22,858 bases of DNA from positions 1 through 22,858 of the forward strand of contig JADZFO010000012.1 of assembly GCA_020849855.1 (NCBI GenBank), in the 5' to 3' direction. Below are positions 1-6,333 of the stretch, in pieces. The DNA is from a bacterium (lineage in GTDB: Bacteria > 4484-113 > JAFGCY01). Position 1 is the first letter of the stretch, and every line of letters starts with the position of its first letter. The notes under the pieces are model-generated. The model was not told where the DNA came from. It did not search any database and was given only the letters and a program-made list of their open reading frames with translations. Both the position numbers and the translations under genes were made by a program.

Positions 1-123
1 AGAACAGGCAGGTAAACTGCTCCACGGACGTCTCCGATATGCGTTTGTGTGAGAACTCTCAGCATATCAATCAGGGGACGTCCACCCCTTCTGCTCTCTC
101 TCCACGCTGATTGGCGAAGAACC
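1..123. other. Left edge, no supported gene
   Basis: I see no gene that I can support here. A plus-strand frame entering from the left edge stays open from base 3 to a TGA at 108-110, but its 35 codons resemble nothing I recognise. The heptamer GGACGTC occurs twice, at about 27 and 77, without an obvious larger repeat. Confidence 0.3.
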
Positions 124-153
124 AAAAAAAGAGGGGCAGCCTTAGCTGCCCCT
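124..153 (-). terminator. Rho-independent terminator of the first small lipoprotein gene
   Basis: Read on the minus strand, a perfect 9-bp stem (132-140 pairs with 145-153) with a 4-base loop is followed by C and seven T (124-130 on the plus strand are all A). It lies 27 bases beyond the stop codon of the gene at 180-326, the classic intrinsic terminator layout. Confidence 0.9.
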
Positions 154-179
154 GTGTCTTCAAGACTTTGGCAAGAGTA

Positions 180-326
180 CTAGGCGTCGCCGCCGGTACC
201 CTCGTTGTGCGGAACGGGATTGAAGTCATCATCATCATCCGTTCCACCCAGGCAGCAGCAGCTGGCCAGTGAGACCAGTAATAGCGCCGCCACCAGACCC
301 TTAACAAGCCACGCAAGCTTGTGCAT
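180..326 (-). CDS. Tiny lipoprotein, copy A (48 aa)
   Basis: Encodes 48 residues from ATG at 324-326 to TAG at 180-182. The ATG is preceded by GGAGG with 7-base spacing. The product has a short basic start, a hydrophobic stretch (about residues 11-21) and a lipobox LASC, so signal peptidase II should leave a lipid-modified peptide of about 26 residues. It then reads CCC, GG, a run of five Asp and the C-terminus HNEGTGGDA. The gene at 437-595 is a clear paralogue with the same CCC-x-GG and the same last nine residues. I do not recognise the family. Entericidins are also tandem tiny lipoproteins, but I see no sequence likeness to them. The lipoprotein assignment is firm; the function is unknown. 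Confidence 0.85.
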   Translation of the reverse strand: MHKLAWLVKGLVAALLLVSLASCCCLGGTDDDDDFNPVPHNEGTGGDA

Positions 327-368
327 ACTCAACCCTCCAAAAACCTGGTGCCATCGAGAGAAACGAAC

Positions 369-408
369 TAATGAACCAGAGGGCAGTCTCCCACCCTCTG
401 GTTCATTA
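369..408 (-). terminator. 15-bp perfect hairpin between the twin lipoprotein genes
   Basis: TAATGAACCAGAGGG (369-383) pairs perfectly with 394-408 around a 10-base loop. It lies 28 bases beyond the stop of copy B (437-595) and 42 bases before the start of copy A. The bases that follow on the minus strand are only moderately T-rich, so it may be a partial terminator, an attenuator or an mRNA-stabilising hairpin between two co-transcribed genes. Confidence 0.75.
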
Positions 409-436
409 CATTCTTGTGTTACCCAAATGGGCAGGG

Positions 437-595
437 TTAGGCGTCGCCGCCAGTACCCTCGTTGTGCTGACCCGGACCGTTGATATCGGTATCGTTCGGA
501 TCATCATCAACACCGCCGGTGCAGCAGCAGCTGGCCAGAGCCAGCATCAGGACCGACACGGCGATGCCCTTGAGGATGTTGTCCAAGACCTTCAT
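437..595 (-). CDS. Tiny lipoprotein, copy B (52 aa)
   Basis: Encodes 52 residues, ATG at 593-595 and TAA at 437-439, with GGAGGA just before the start. It has a signal peptide with lipobox LASC followed by CCC, T, GG, an acidic stretch (VDDD, later ND and D) and the C-terminus HNEGTGGDA. That tail is identical to copy A at 180-326, and the ASCCC stretch is also identical, while the middle differs in length and sequence. The paralogues therefore keep the lipidated Cys triplet and the tail and vary the linker. A consensus TATAAT lies about 30 bases upstream (625-630). Predicted to be membrane-anchored outside the cytoplasm. Function is unknown; a peptide signal, a toxin/immunity pair or a metal or envelope role are all open. 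Confidence 0.87.
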   Translation of the reverse strand: MKVLDNILKGIAVSVLMLALASCCCTGGVDDDPNDTDINGPGQHNEGTGGDA

Positions 596-894
596 ACGTC
601 CTCCACGATGGAAAGCTGAGGGTAATTATAGAACAGGTTTTCGCGATTTGAGAAGTGCAAGACGCCTAAATCGACAGGCCTTCCCCCTTCCTGTTCCCGC
701 CCTGGCAAGCCAGAACGTTGCGGGCATTATAGCGCAGCGGATTGATCCTGCGGATGAACTTTGGATAAATCGTGCCGCGCGCAAGCCTATCTTTGCTTCG
801 GCGAGGAATGTGTGGACTTTAACTGCCGCAGAAGCGGATATTCCAGCAGCGCTCTTTCAGCAGCCTGGAGAGGTTGTCAGGCAGGCAAAGCGGG
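596..894 (-). other. Intergenic stretch with promoter elements
   Basis: No gene is supported between the small lipoprotein (start 595) and the end of the membrane protein gene (895). It holds two TATAAT hexamers on the minus strand, at 625-630 and 726-731. No convincing -35 element accompanies either. The first is correctly placed to drive copy B. Confidence 0.5.
625..630 (-). promoter_or_regulatory. -10 element TATAAT for the twin lipoprotein genes
   Basis: A perfect TATAAT on the minus strand, 29 bases before the ATG of copy B. The hexamer 17 bases further upstream (TCTCAA) is a poor -35 match, so the promoter may need an activator. It could drive both small genes, with the hairpin at 369-408 between them. 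Confidence 0.55.
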
Positions 895-2205
895 CTACCA
901 TTCCGTGGCTGCGGCCTGATCCAGGCGCTTTTGCGCCTCATCGAACATACCGCCCGCCTTGCCGCTGGAAGTGCCTGTATCCGCGCCTGTCTGCAGATAG
1001 ACCTGCACGTTATAGACGTGCACACGGCGGCCTTCCACCCAGGCATATTCGTCGCCGGCCACTTCACGGTGCTGGCTGCGCGGCAGGAGCTGTTCCACGG
1101 CGGAGCCCACCAGGGACTCGGCGTCAATCGGGCCGGCCAGCAGCTTCTCCAGGCTGGGCTGCTGCACAAGGGCCTGGACGCGGCTGCTGAGGTAAGCGTC
1201 GGGGTTGCCGCTGCGGTCACGCACAGTCACCGTCACCGGCAGCCAGACCCCGGCGGCCTGCACCAGGCCGGTGTTTGTAGTATCAGGATTGCGGAAGAGG
1301 CCCAGTGAATCGAGATAACCGCCGGCCTCTTTGCGCATTGCTTCCTGCTCGGCCGCGGTCAGGTCGGCATAGGGCTGCAGCTTGACGTAATAGTCGCTGG
1401 GCCAGGCCGGCAGGACAAAGTTCGCTTTCCCGCTTTCCAACGCTTCCTGCGCCTCAACCGGCGAGACAAAGCCGCTGTCCAGCACCTGCACGCTGCGCAG
1501 CGGGGTGCTGAGCGCTTCGGCGAGGCCGCTGGCCAGCTGGCGGCTGTGCCGCGTGGCAGCCAGAGCCGGGCTGGACTGGGGCTGCAGGCCGATGTAGGCA
1601 TCCGGCTGCGGCCGCAGGCGCGCCAGCAGCAGGCCGGCGGGGCTGACGCGGCTGCTGGACTCCAGCAGGCCGGACTGCGAGAACATGGGCTCCAGTCCGC
1701 CGCTGCCATGCACGATGACCAGCTTGCGCAGGGACTCCTCCATGCGCTGGCGGCTGAGGTCAAAGCCTGTGGCATAGATCCGCAGGTGGCCGAGGCCACC
1801 CTCGGCATCCGCCTGGCCAATCTGGGTAAAACCGGCGCTGAGGATAGTGTTGCGCGGCTCGTTGCGCAGCATGGCGCTGAAAAGCTCATTCGCCTGCCGG
1901 CGGGTCAGTTCCTTTTCAAAGCCCATCTGCAGGGCCATGACAGAGCTGTGGATCTGCAGCCAGGGCAGGAAGATCAGCGCGAGGGCCAGGACGCCGGCGA
2001 CCACGCCGCCAACAGTCTTGCCACCCGGCTTGGTGCGCGGAAGCGGGCCCATGGTCTGGGCCTTGAAGAGAATGCTCTTAACAGAGGGCGCGGCGGAAGC
2101 CATGGCGGCAAAGTCAAGATCCTTGCGCGCGTTGGCCAGCGGGTCTGGCCCGCCGTACACGTCCTCCTCGTGGATATCTTTCAGGTCTTTGCCAAGCAGC
2201 ATCAT
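895..2205 (-). CDS. Single-pass membrane protein, candidate regulator of the ECF sigma factor
   Basis: Encodes 436 residues. The start overlaps the sigma factor stop as ATGA, so the two are translationally coupled. Residues 1-63 are charged and probably cytoplasmic, residues 64-84 form one transmembrane helix, and the remaining 350 residues are probably extracytoplasmic. This layout and position fit an anti-sigma factor, with a short cytoplasmic domain holding the sigma factor and a large outer sensor domain. I see no zinc anti-sigma motif (HxxxCxxC), and the outer domain resembles nothing I recognise. Anti-sigma function is inferred from context; it could instead be an effector of the regulon. 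The gene is complete, ending in TAG. Confidence 0.8.
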   Translation of the reverse strand: MMLLGKDLKDIHEEDVYGGPDPLANARKDLDFAAMASAAPSVKSILFKAQTMGPLPRTKPGGKTVGGVVAGVLALALIFLPWLQIHSSVMALQMGFEKELTRRQANELFSAMLRNEPRNTILSAGFTQIGQADAEGGLGHLRIYATGFDLSRQRMEESLRKLVIVHGSGGLEPMFSQSGLLESSSRVSPAGLLLARLRPQPDAYIGLQPQSSPALAATRHSRQLASGLAEALSTPLRSVQVLDSGFVSPVEAQEALESGKANFVLPAWPSDYYVKLQPYADLTAAEQEAMRKEAGGYLDSLGLFRNPDTTNTGLVQAAGVWLPVTVTVRDRSGNPDAYLSSRVQALVQQPSLEKLLAGPIDAESLVGSAVEQLLPRSQHREVAGDEYAWVEGRRVHVYNVQVYLQTGADTGTSSGKAGGMFDEAQKRLDQAAATEW

Positions 2206-2762
2206 TGCTGCACCTCGAATTCAGGGCCCAGGATCTCGAGCAGTTTCTTGCGGGCCCGGTGAACACGTACCTTGACCGCACCGGCGGTCAGGCCCATGAT
2301 CTGTGCGACTTCTTCCAGACTGTAGCCTTCCAGCGCGGTCAGCGCCAGGGGCAGACGCAGCTGCTCAGGCAAGCTGTCCAGTGCCCGGAAGACCTGCCGG
2401 CTCTCCAGCTTGCGGCCGGGGTTGCCGTGCATGGGATAACGCTCCAGGCGCTCCCAGAGCATACCGTCACCACCATAATCGGCCACATCAAGCTGGCGCT
2501 TGCGCCCGCGGCAGTGGTCGATATGCAAGTTGCGCATTAGGCGCATGAACCACCAGTGGAAGCGTGTGGGGTCCTTGAGCTTGTCGTAGGCCTTGATGGC
2601 CCGGGCCACGCTCTCCGCCAGCAGGTCCTCGGCATCCTCGCGGCGTCCGCAAAGGTACAGCGCCAGCCGCCAGGCCTGCTGGTGCACTTCTTCATAGTGC
2701 GCCACGAAAGCCTCGTTGCGGGCTGCCACCGAATCACTGCGTGTTAACGCCAAGGCGATCAC
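2202..2762 (-). CDS. ECF-family RNA polymerase sigma factor
   Basis: Encodes 186 residues from GTG at 2760-2762. Residues 17-85 match sigma region 2 (the -10 binding part, including the stretch EDAEDLLAES and FHWWFMRLMRNLHIDH), and residues 122-175 match region 4 (the -35 binding helix-turn-helix, with LPEQLRLPLAL, YSLEEVAQIMG and VKVRVHRARKKL). Length and two-domain layout are typical of extracytoplasmic function sigma factors, which redirect RNA polymerase to stress genes. ATG is not possible because the nearest one (2762-2764) runs straight into TGA. There is no good Shine-Dalgarno sequence, and a possible ECF-type promoter lies immediately upstream. The next gene overlaps by 4 bases and may encode its regulator. 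The ECF subgroup was not determined. Confidence 0.95.
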   Translation of the reverse strand: MIALALTRSDSVAARNEAFVAHYEEVHQQAWRLALYLCGRREDAEDLLAESVARAIKAYDKLKDPTRFHWWFMRLMRNLHIDHCRGRKRQLDVADYGGDGMLWERLERYPMHGNPGRKLESRQVFRALDSLPEQLRLPLALTALEGYSLEEVAQIMGLTAGAVKVRVHRARKKLLEILGPEFEVQQ

Positions 2763-2769
2763 ATTCTAC

Positions 2770-2797
2770 CCAGACGGCTACCGGGCCGCCTGGTTAC
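2770..2797 (-). promoter_or_regulatory. Possible autoregulatory ECF promoter
   Basis: On the minus strand, GTAACC (2792-2797) is followed after 16 bases by GTCTGG (2770-2775). ECF promoters commonly have an AAC-containing -35 box, about 16 bases of spacer and a CGTC-type -10 box; both are present here, since the base before GTCTGG is C. The expected transcription start falls within a few bases of the sigma factor GTG, so the transcript would be leaderless. Confidence 0.4.
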
Positions 2798-2831
2798 ATA
2801 TATAGTAGCTGCGCGGTGGGAGAAAATTTGA

Positions 2832-3686
2832 CTATTCCGCAGCTTTCTCGCCGCAACAGCGCTCGATTATACGCACCACTTCGGCGGCCATGGCGCCACC
2901 TTGCGCTCTCCGCAAGCCGTACAGCTCAGCGGCGCGCCGGGCGGCCTGGCAGGCCTGGGCCTTGTCGCCCAGTTCTTCCCAGGCCAGGGCCCGGTTAAAG
3001 GCCAGGTTCGGGTCGGCCGGCATTCCGCGGTCGACACGTATTTGGTCCGCTTCCGCGTAGGCCTGCAGAGCCTCCTTCAGCCGGCCGGACTCCTTAAGCA
3101 GGACACCGCGGTTCATCGGCAGCTCCGGGTCAGCCGGCAGGCCGGCGGCCTCGCGCATCTTCGACGCCAGCTCCAGCCGTTCCAGCGCCTCCTCGCGCCG
3201 CCCGAGCGCGATCAACACCGCACCGCGGTTTTTGACCAGCGAGAAGCTGGGTTCATGACCCTGCTCCAGCGTCTGTTTCTCGGCCTCGTCATAGAAACGG
3301 ACGGCGATGTCATAGGAGCCCATGCGGACATGGCAATTGCCAGCGTTCATCGTCAGCCCCGGATCCGGCTCAAGGCCATGGTTCAGCCGCGCTTCCTGGC
3401 CCTGTCGATAGGCCTCCAGCGCCTGCGAGTGCATCTCCAGAGCGGCATAGATATTGCCGCGATACTTGTAGAGCTGCGGATCCACCGGCTTGCGGTTGTC
3501 GAGGCTGATCTCCTCTGAAAGCTGCAGCGCCTCCAGCGCTTCCTGAAAGTGCCCGCGGCGGGCCAAAGCGTCTCCGCGTTGCAGCAGCAGCTCGGGATCG
3601 GGCGGCAGCCCCTTGCGCTCGCGCTGTGTTTCCAGCTCCAGGATGTCTTCCAGACTGGGCAGTTCTTCATAGCGGATGATGTTCAT
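2832..3686 (-). CDS. Six-repeat TPR protein
   Basis: Encodes 284 residues from ATG at 3684-3686. After a 27-residue head, six consecutive repeats of exactly 39 residues span 28-261. Each opens with a P-x-D-P-like cap (PPDP, PVDP, EPDP, EPSF, PADP, PADP), then an LxxxRG-type helix and an EAL-type second helix, as in tetratricopeptide repeats, which bind partner proteins. No signal peptide or membrane helix is visible, so it is probably cytoplasmic. The frame is open further upstream, but that would run antisense through the divergent msrA. ATG 3684 has no Shine-Dalgarno sequence but lies 8 bases after TATACT. The sigma factor gene follows 69 bases downstream, so the protein may share its transcript and act in the same regulation, which is inference. 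Confidence 0.85.
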   Translation of the reverse strand: MNIIRYEELPSLEDILELETQRERKGLPPDPELLLQRGDALARRGHFQEALEALQLSEEISLDNRKPVDPQLYKYRGNIYAALEMHSQALEAYRQGQEARLNHGLEPDPGLTMNAGNCHVRMGSYDIAVRFYDEAEKQTLEQGHEPSFSLVKNRGAVLIALGRREEALERLELASKMREAAGLPADPELPMNRGVLLKESGRLKEALQAYAEADQIRVDRGMPADPNLAFNRALAWEELGDKAQACQAARRAAELYGLRRAQGGAMAAEVVRIIERCCGEKAAE

Positions 3687-3694
3687 GGACTGCA

Positions 3695-3700
3695 AGTATA
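3695..3700 (-). promoter_or_regulatory. -10-like TATACT for the TPR gene
   Basis: TATACT on the minus strand ends 8 bases before the ATG at 3686, in the 76-base gap shared with divergent msrA. No ribosome-binding site and no -35 are seen. The spacing suggests a leaderless transcript. Confidence 0.4.
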
Positions 3701-3762
3701 AGCCGGACCTCGCAACGCTATGCAGGTAAATCAGAAGCGGTCTCAACTGGGTAGTAGAGCGG

Positions 3763-4626
3763 GTGGGACTGCAGAAAAAGTACCTCTGGTCTGTGCTGCT
3801 GGCAGTGCTGGCGATCCTGCTGCTGTCCGCGGCGCTCTTATCCACCGGCCGCAGCATCGGCCGGGCCTCTGCTGTTTCTGGACCAGCGAAGGAGAACACT
3901 GACTTGAACATCTTTTCCAGCGCTGCGAAGCCGGCCGCACCCGAGGGGACAGCCGCTGTACCGCCGATTGATACTGTCCAGCCGGAGAGCTTCGAGACAG
4001 CATCCTTCGCGCTGGGCTGATTCTGGGGGCCGGACTCCCAGTTCGGGAGCCTTGACGGAGTGATCCGCACCCGGGTGGGCTATATGGGCGGCAGCAAGGA
4101 GCGGCCGACCTATCACAGCCTGGGCGACCATACAGAGAGCATCCAGATCGACTTTGACCCGGCGAAGATCAGCTTTGAGGAGCTGGTACGCCAGTTCTTT
4201 ACGGCGCACGCGGCCTATCGCCAGCCTTACAGCGTGCAGTACCGCAGCGCGATCTTCACCAGCAGCGCGCAGCAGGAAGCGGTCGCCCGCAGGGTGATTG
4301 CCGAGCTGGAACAGAAGGACGGGCGAAACCTTTACACGGCCATCGAGCCGGCCGGCACCTTCTGGCTGGCTGAGGACTATCACCAGAAGTACTACCTGAA
4401 GAACGACCGCGTGTTCAGCCGTGAACTGCGGCGCCTGTTTGGCAACGATGAAGCCGCGCTGATCCACAGCACGGCGGTTGCCAGGCTCAGCGGCCTGGTG
4501 GGCGGCATGGCCCCGCCATCCCTGACAGCCGCGAACATCAGCCAGCTGGGGCTGAGCCCGGAGGCCGAGAAGCGCGCGCTGGAAATGCTGAGTGGCAGCA
4601 TCCGGCCGCCGATAATGTGCAAATAA
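3763..4626 (+). CDS. msrA: Selenoprotein MsrA (in-frame UGA at the catalytic Cys position), membrane-anchored
   Basis: MsrA reduces methionine-S-sulfoxide and normally attacks with a Cys in the motif GCFWG. Here one frame runs from GTG 3763 to TAA 4624-4626 with a single internal TGA at 4018-4020, exactly at that Cys: FALG-TGA-FWGPD. Everything after it is conserved MsrA: TRVGYMGG, PTYHSLGDHTES (with the usual Glu), FDP, AEDYHQKYYLK and STAVARLSGLVGG. Read through, it is 287 residues with Sec86. The only Cys in the protein is the penultimate residue (C286), a possible resolving thiol. Residues 8-26 form an N-terminal membrane anchor or signal, which implies a periplasmic site. A second start, TTG 3904 behind AAGGAG, would give a cytosolic 240-residue form. 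A SECIS-like hairpin follows the UGA. Automatic calling would split this into two false genes. A C-to-A sequencing error (TGC to TGA) or a pseudogene is the alternative. Confidence 0.9.
4018..4051 (+). promoter_or_regulatory. UGA-Sec codon and bacterial SECIS-like hairpin
   Basis: After TGA (4018-4020), CTCCC (4035-4039) pairs with GGGAG (4045-4049) around the loop AGTTC (4040-4044). GG (4032-4033) pairs with CC (4050-4051), with A4034 bulged. The loop begins 19 bases after the UGA and its second base is G. As I recall it, the published bacterial SECIS model expects a small hairpin whose loop starts about 16-37 bases after the UGA with a G among its first two bases; this fits. The hairpin would recruit SelB. 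Confidence 0.7.
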
Positions 4627-4929
4627 GCGGTAGTCCAAAGCTCAGGCCGCAGGGGGTTACGCCGGCAGCCTTATTCTGGTAGATTATTGCTGCGGTGAAT
4701 AACACCTCTTACAGCTGCACTCGCCAAAGCCCGGCCCTGACGCCGCTGCTTCGGCGCGGCTGGCAGGATGACTCACGCGATCCGCTGAACCCGAACCTTC
4801 CCGGCCTGGTCCCGCAAAAGATCCCGGGCTAGGGTCCTGCGCTCCGGCGCAAAGCAACAGCGCAGTCCCGCGGCCATAGTACTGCTTAATGCGGCCGCGG
4901 CATCTCCATACTGGACCAGGAGGCAGATC
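4627..4929 (+). other. Intergenic stretch between msrA and the aminotransferase
   Basis: No gene is supported in these 303 bases. A GC-rich hairpin (GCCGC pairing with GCGGC, at about 4742-4760) could end msrA transcription but has no T tract. An 8-bp inverted repeat lies at 4868-4900. I looked for a tRNA, including tRNA-Sec, and found no cloverleaf. Confidence 0.5.
4868..4900 (+). repeat. 8-bp inverted repeat before the aminotransferase gene
   Basis: CCGCGGCC (4868-4875) pairs perfectly with GGCCGCGG (4893-4900) around a 17-base AT-richer loop. It ends 29 bases before the ATG and just before the Shine-Dalgarno sequence, so it could be an operator or a leader hairpin that limits translation. 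Confidence 0.4.
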
Positions 4930-6276
4930 ATGAGCAGCGACCACCAGAAACAGCAGATCAGCAAAGGCGTGCCGAGCGCGGATTTTGACTATCTTTTCAA
5001 CCCGGACCCTGACGATGCGACCAGCGAGCGCATCCTGGCTGAGACTTTCGCCAACTACCACGACCACCTGAACCCCGGCTTCATCACCTTCAAGCGCTCC
5101 GCCAAGCTGGACAGCCATGGCGTTGAATGGCGTGGTGAAGGTGTTTACATGTACGACATCCACGGCCATCGCTTCCTGGACTGCCTTGGCGGCTATGGCG
5201 TGTTCACCCTGGGCCATCGGCATCCGCATGTTGTGAAGCGCGTGCAGCAGACCATGGAGCGCATCGGCATGTACAGCCAGGAGCTCCTCAACCCGCTGCA
5301 GGCCATCCTGGCCCGCGAGATCAGCCTGCGCGCCCCCGGCGACCTGCAATACGTCTACTACCACTGCGGCGGCGCCGAGAGCAATGACGCGGCCCTCAAG
5401 CTGGCGCGGCTCTCCACCGGGCGCTTCAAGCACGTCAGCTTCACGAATGCCTTCCATGGCAAGACGATGGGATCGCTGACCGCCACCAACCGGCCGCGGA
5501 TCCAGCGCCCCTTTGAGCCGCTGATCCCGGGCTTCTCCGTGGCGCGCTATAACTCGATGGAGGATGTTGAGCGCCTGGTGCAGGATGACACCGCCAGCGT
5601 CATCGTTGAGGCGGTGCAGGGCGAGGGCGGGATCATTCCCGGCCAGAAGGAGTTCCTGCAGTTCATCCGCAAGCGCTGCGACGAAACCGGAGCGCTGATG
5701 CACGTGGATGAGGTGCAGAGCGGCTGGGGCCGCAGCGGCAAGCTGTTCTGCACTGAGCACTTCGATATCTCGCCCGACATCATCACCCTGGGCAAAGCCC
5801 TGGGCGGCGGCATGTTCCCGCACAGCGCGCTGGTGGCCAACAAGCGGGCCTTTGGCCGTATGGCTGAGAACCCCTGGTGGCTGACCAACACCTTCGCCGG
5901 CAGCCAGCTGGGCTGCGCCGCGGCCCTGGCGACGCTGGAAGTCTATGAGCAGGAAGACCTGATCACCCAGTGCCGCGAGAAGGGCGCCTACCTTAAGAGC
6001 CGGCTCAGCGAGCTGGTGCAGCGCTACCCGGGCCAGATCAAGGAAGTCCGCGGCCTGGGCCTGTGGATCGGCTTCGAGCTGCATACGGCGGACCTGGGGA
6101 CACGCATGGCGGATGAGCTCTTCCGCCGCGACATCCTGGTGGCGCAGACCATCAACAACCCGACCACCCTGCGCTTCCAGCCGCCCTTCATCATCAGCCA
6201 GGAGCAGCTGGATTACATCCTCTCCGCGGTTGAGGCCGGCGTCCAGGCGCTGGAGAAGAACCCCGTAGGAATCTAA
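4930..6276 (+). CDS. patA: Class III PLP aminotransferase, putrescine aminotransferase-like
   Basis: Encodes 448 residues; ATG 4930 has GGAGG six bases upstream. This is a complete class III (ornithine-type) aminotransferase. GGAES (147-151) is the cofactor phosphate-binding loop, D260 in the HVDEVQSG stretch contacts the pyridine nitrogen, and K289 in TLGKALGGG is the lysine that binds pyridoxal phosphate. From memory the closest pattern is E. coli PatA, which moves the amino group of putrescine to 2-oxoglutarate: shared features are the N-terminal NPGF, FLDCLGGYGVFTLGHRHP, SQELLNPL, EAVQGEGG and the C-terminal INNPTTLRFQPP. Other diamine or ornithine donors are possible. It is cytoplasmic, with no polyamine gene beside it. 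The substrate is less certain than the family. Confidence 0.93.
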   Translation: MSSDHQKQQISKGVPSADFDYLFNPDPDDATSERILAETFANYHDHLNPGFITFKRSAKLDSHGVEWRGEGVYMYDIHGHRFLDCLGGYGVFTLGHRHPHVVKRVQQTMERIGMYSQELLNPLQAILAREISLRAPGDLQYVYYHCGGAESNDAALKLARLSTGRFKHVSFTNAFHGKTMGSLTATNRPRIQRPFEPLIPGFSVARYNSMEDVERLVQDDTASVIVEAVQGEGGIIPGQKEFLQFIRKRCDETGALMHVDEVQSGWGRSGKLFCTEHFDISPDIITLGKALGGGMFPHSALVANKRAFGRMAENPWWLTNTFAGSQLGCAAALATLEVYEQEDLITQCREKGAYLKSRLSELVQRYPGQIKEVRGLGLWIGFELHTADLGTRMADELFRRDILVAQTINNPTTLRFQPPFIISQEQLDYILSAVEAGVQALEKNPVGI

Positions 6277-6289
6277 GGACCTTTGAAGG

Positions 6290-6333
6290 CCGGCATCCGG
6301 GACCCTAGGATTTCGTCCGCACCTGGATGCCGG
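6290..6333. terminator. Inverted repeat between convergent genes
   Basis: CCGGCATCC (6290-6298) pairs with GGATGCCGG (6325-6333) around a 26-base loop. It sits between the end of the plus-strand aminotransferase and the end of the minus-strand MarR gene, overlapping the last MarR codons. Its position suits a shared terminator, but there is no T tract and the loop is long. Confidence 0.3.

Noticed and set aside
71-316. Minus-strand frame of 81 codons overlapping lipoprotein copy A
   Set aside because: It is in a different frame from the real small gene, runs through its terminator and gives a Trp/Arg-rich product without a start site.
480-1190. Plus-strand frame of 236 codons across the lipoprotein and membrane protein genes
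   Set aside because: It crosses the start of one real gene and the end of another on the opposite strand, has no ribosome site and gives an Arg/Pro/Ala-rich product.
3763-4626. Two separate genes, a short unknown protein and an MsrA lacking its N-terminus
   Set aside because: Both halves share one frame, the TGA falls exactly on the catalytic residue, and MsrA homology starts before it (SFALG) and continues immediately after it (FWGPD).
3763-4626. UGA read as Trp or Gly throughout the genome
   Set aside because: Many genes here end correctly on TGA with overlaps or hairpins at the right place (sigma factor, ATPase, photolyase, DinB), and only one internal TGA was found.
4627-4929. Possible tRNA-Sec gene next to the selenoprotein
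   Set aside because: Small GC hairpins are present but no long acceptor stem, no UCA anticodon in a 7-base loop and no CCA end could be assembled.
4684-6084. Long minus-strand frame (466 codons) opposite the aminotransferase
   Set aside because: It is a shadow of a GC-rich gene on the other strand. Its product is low-complexity and resembles no family, whereas the plus-strand frame has every aminotransferase motif.
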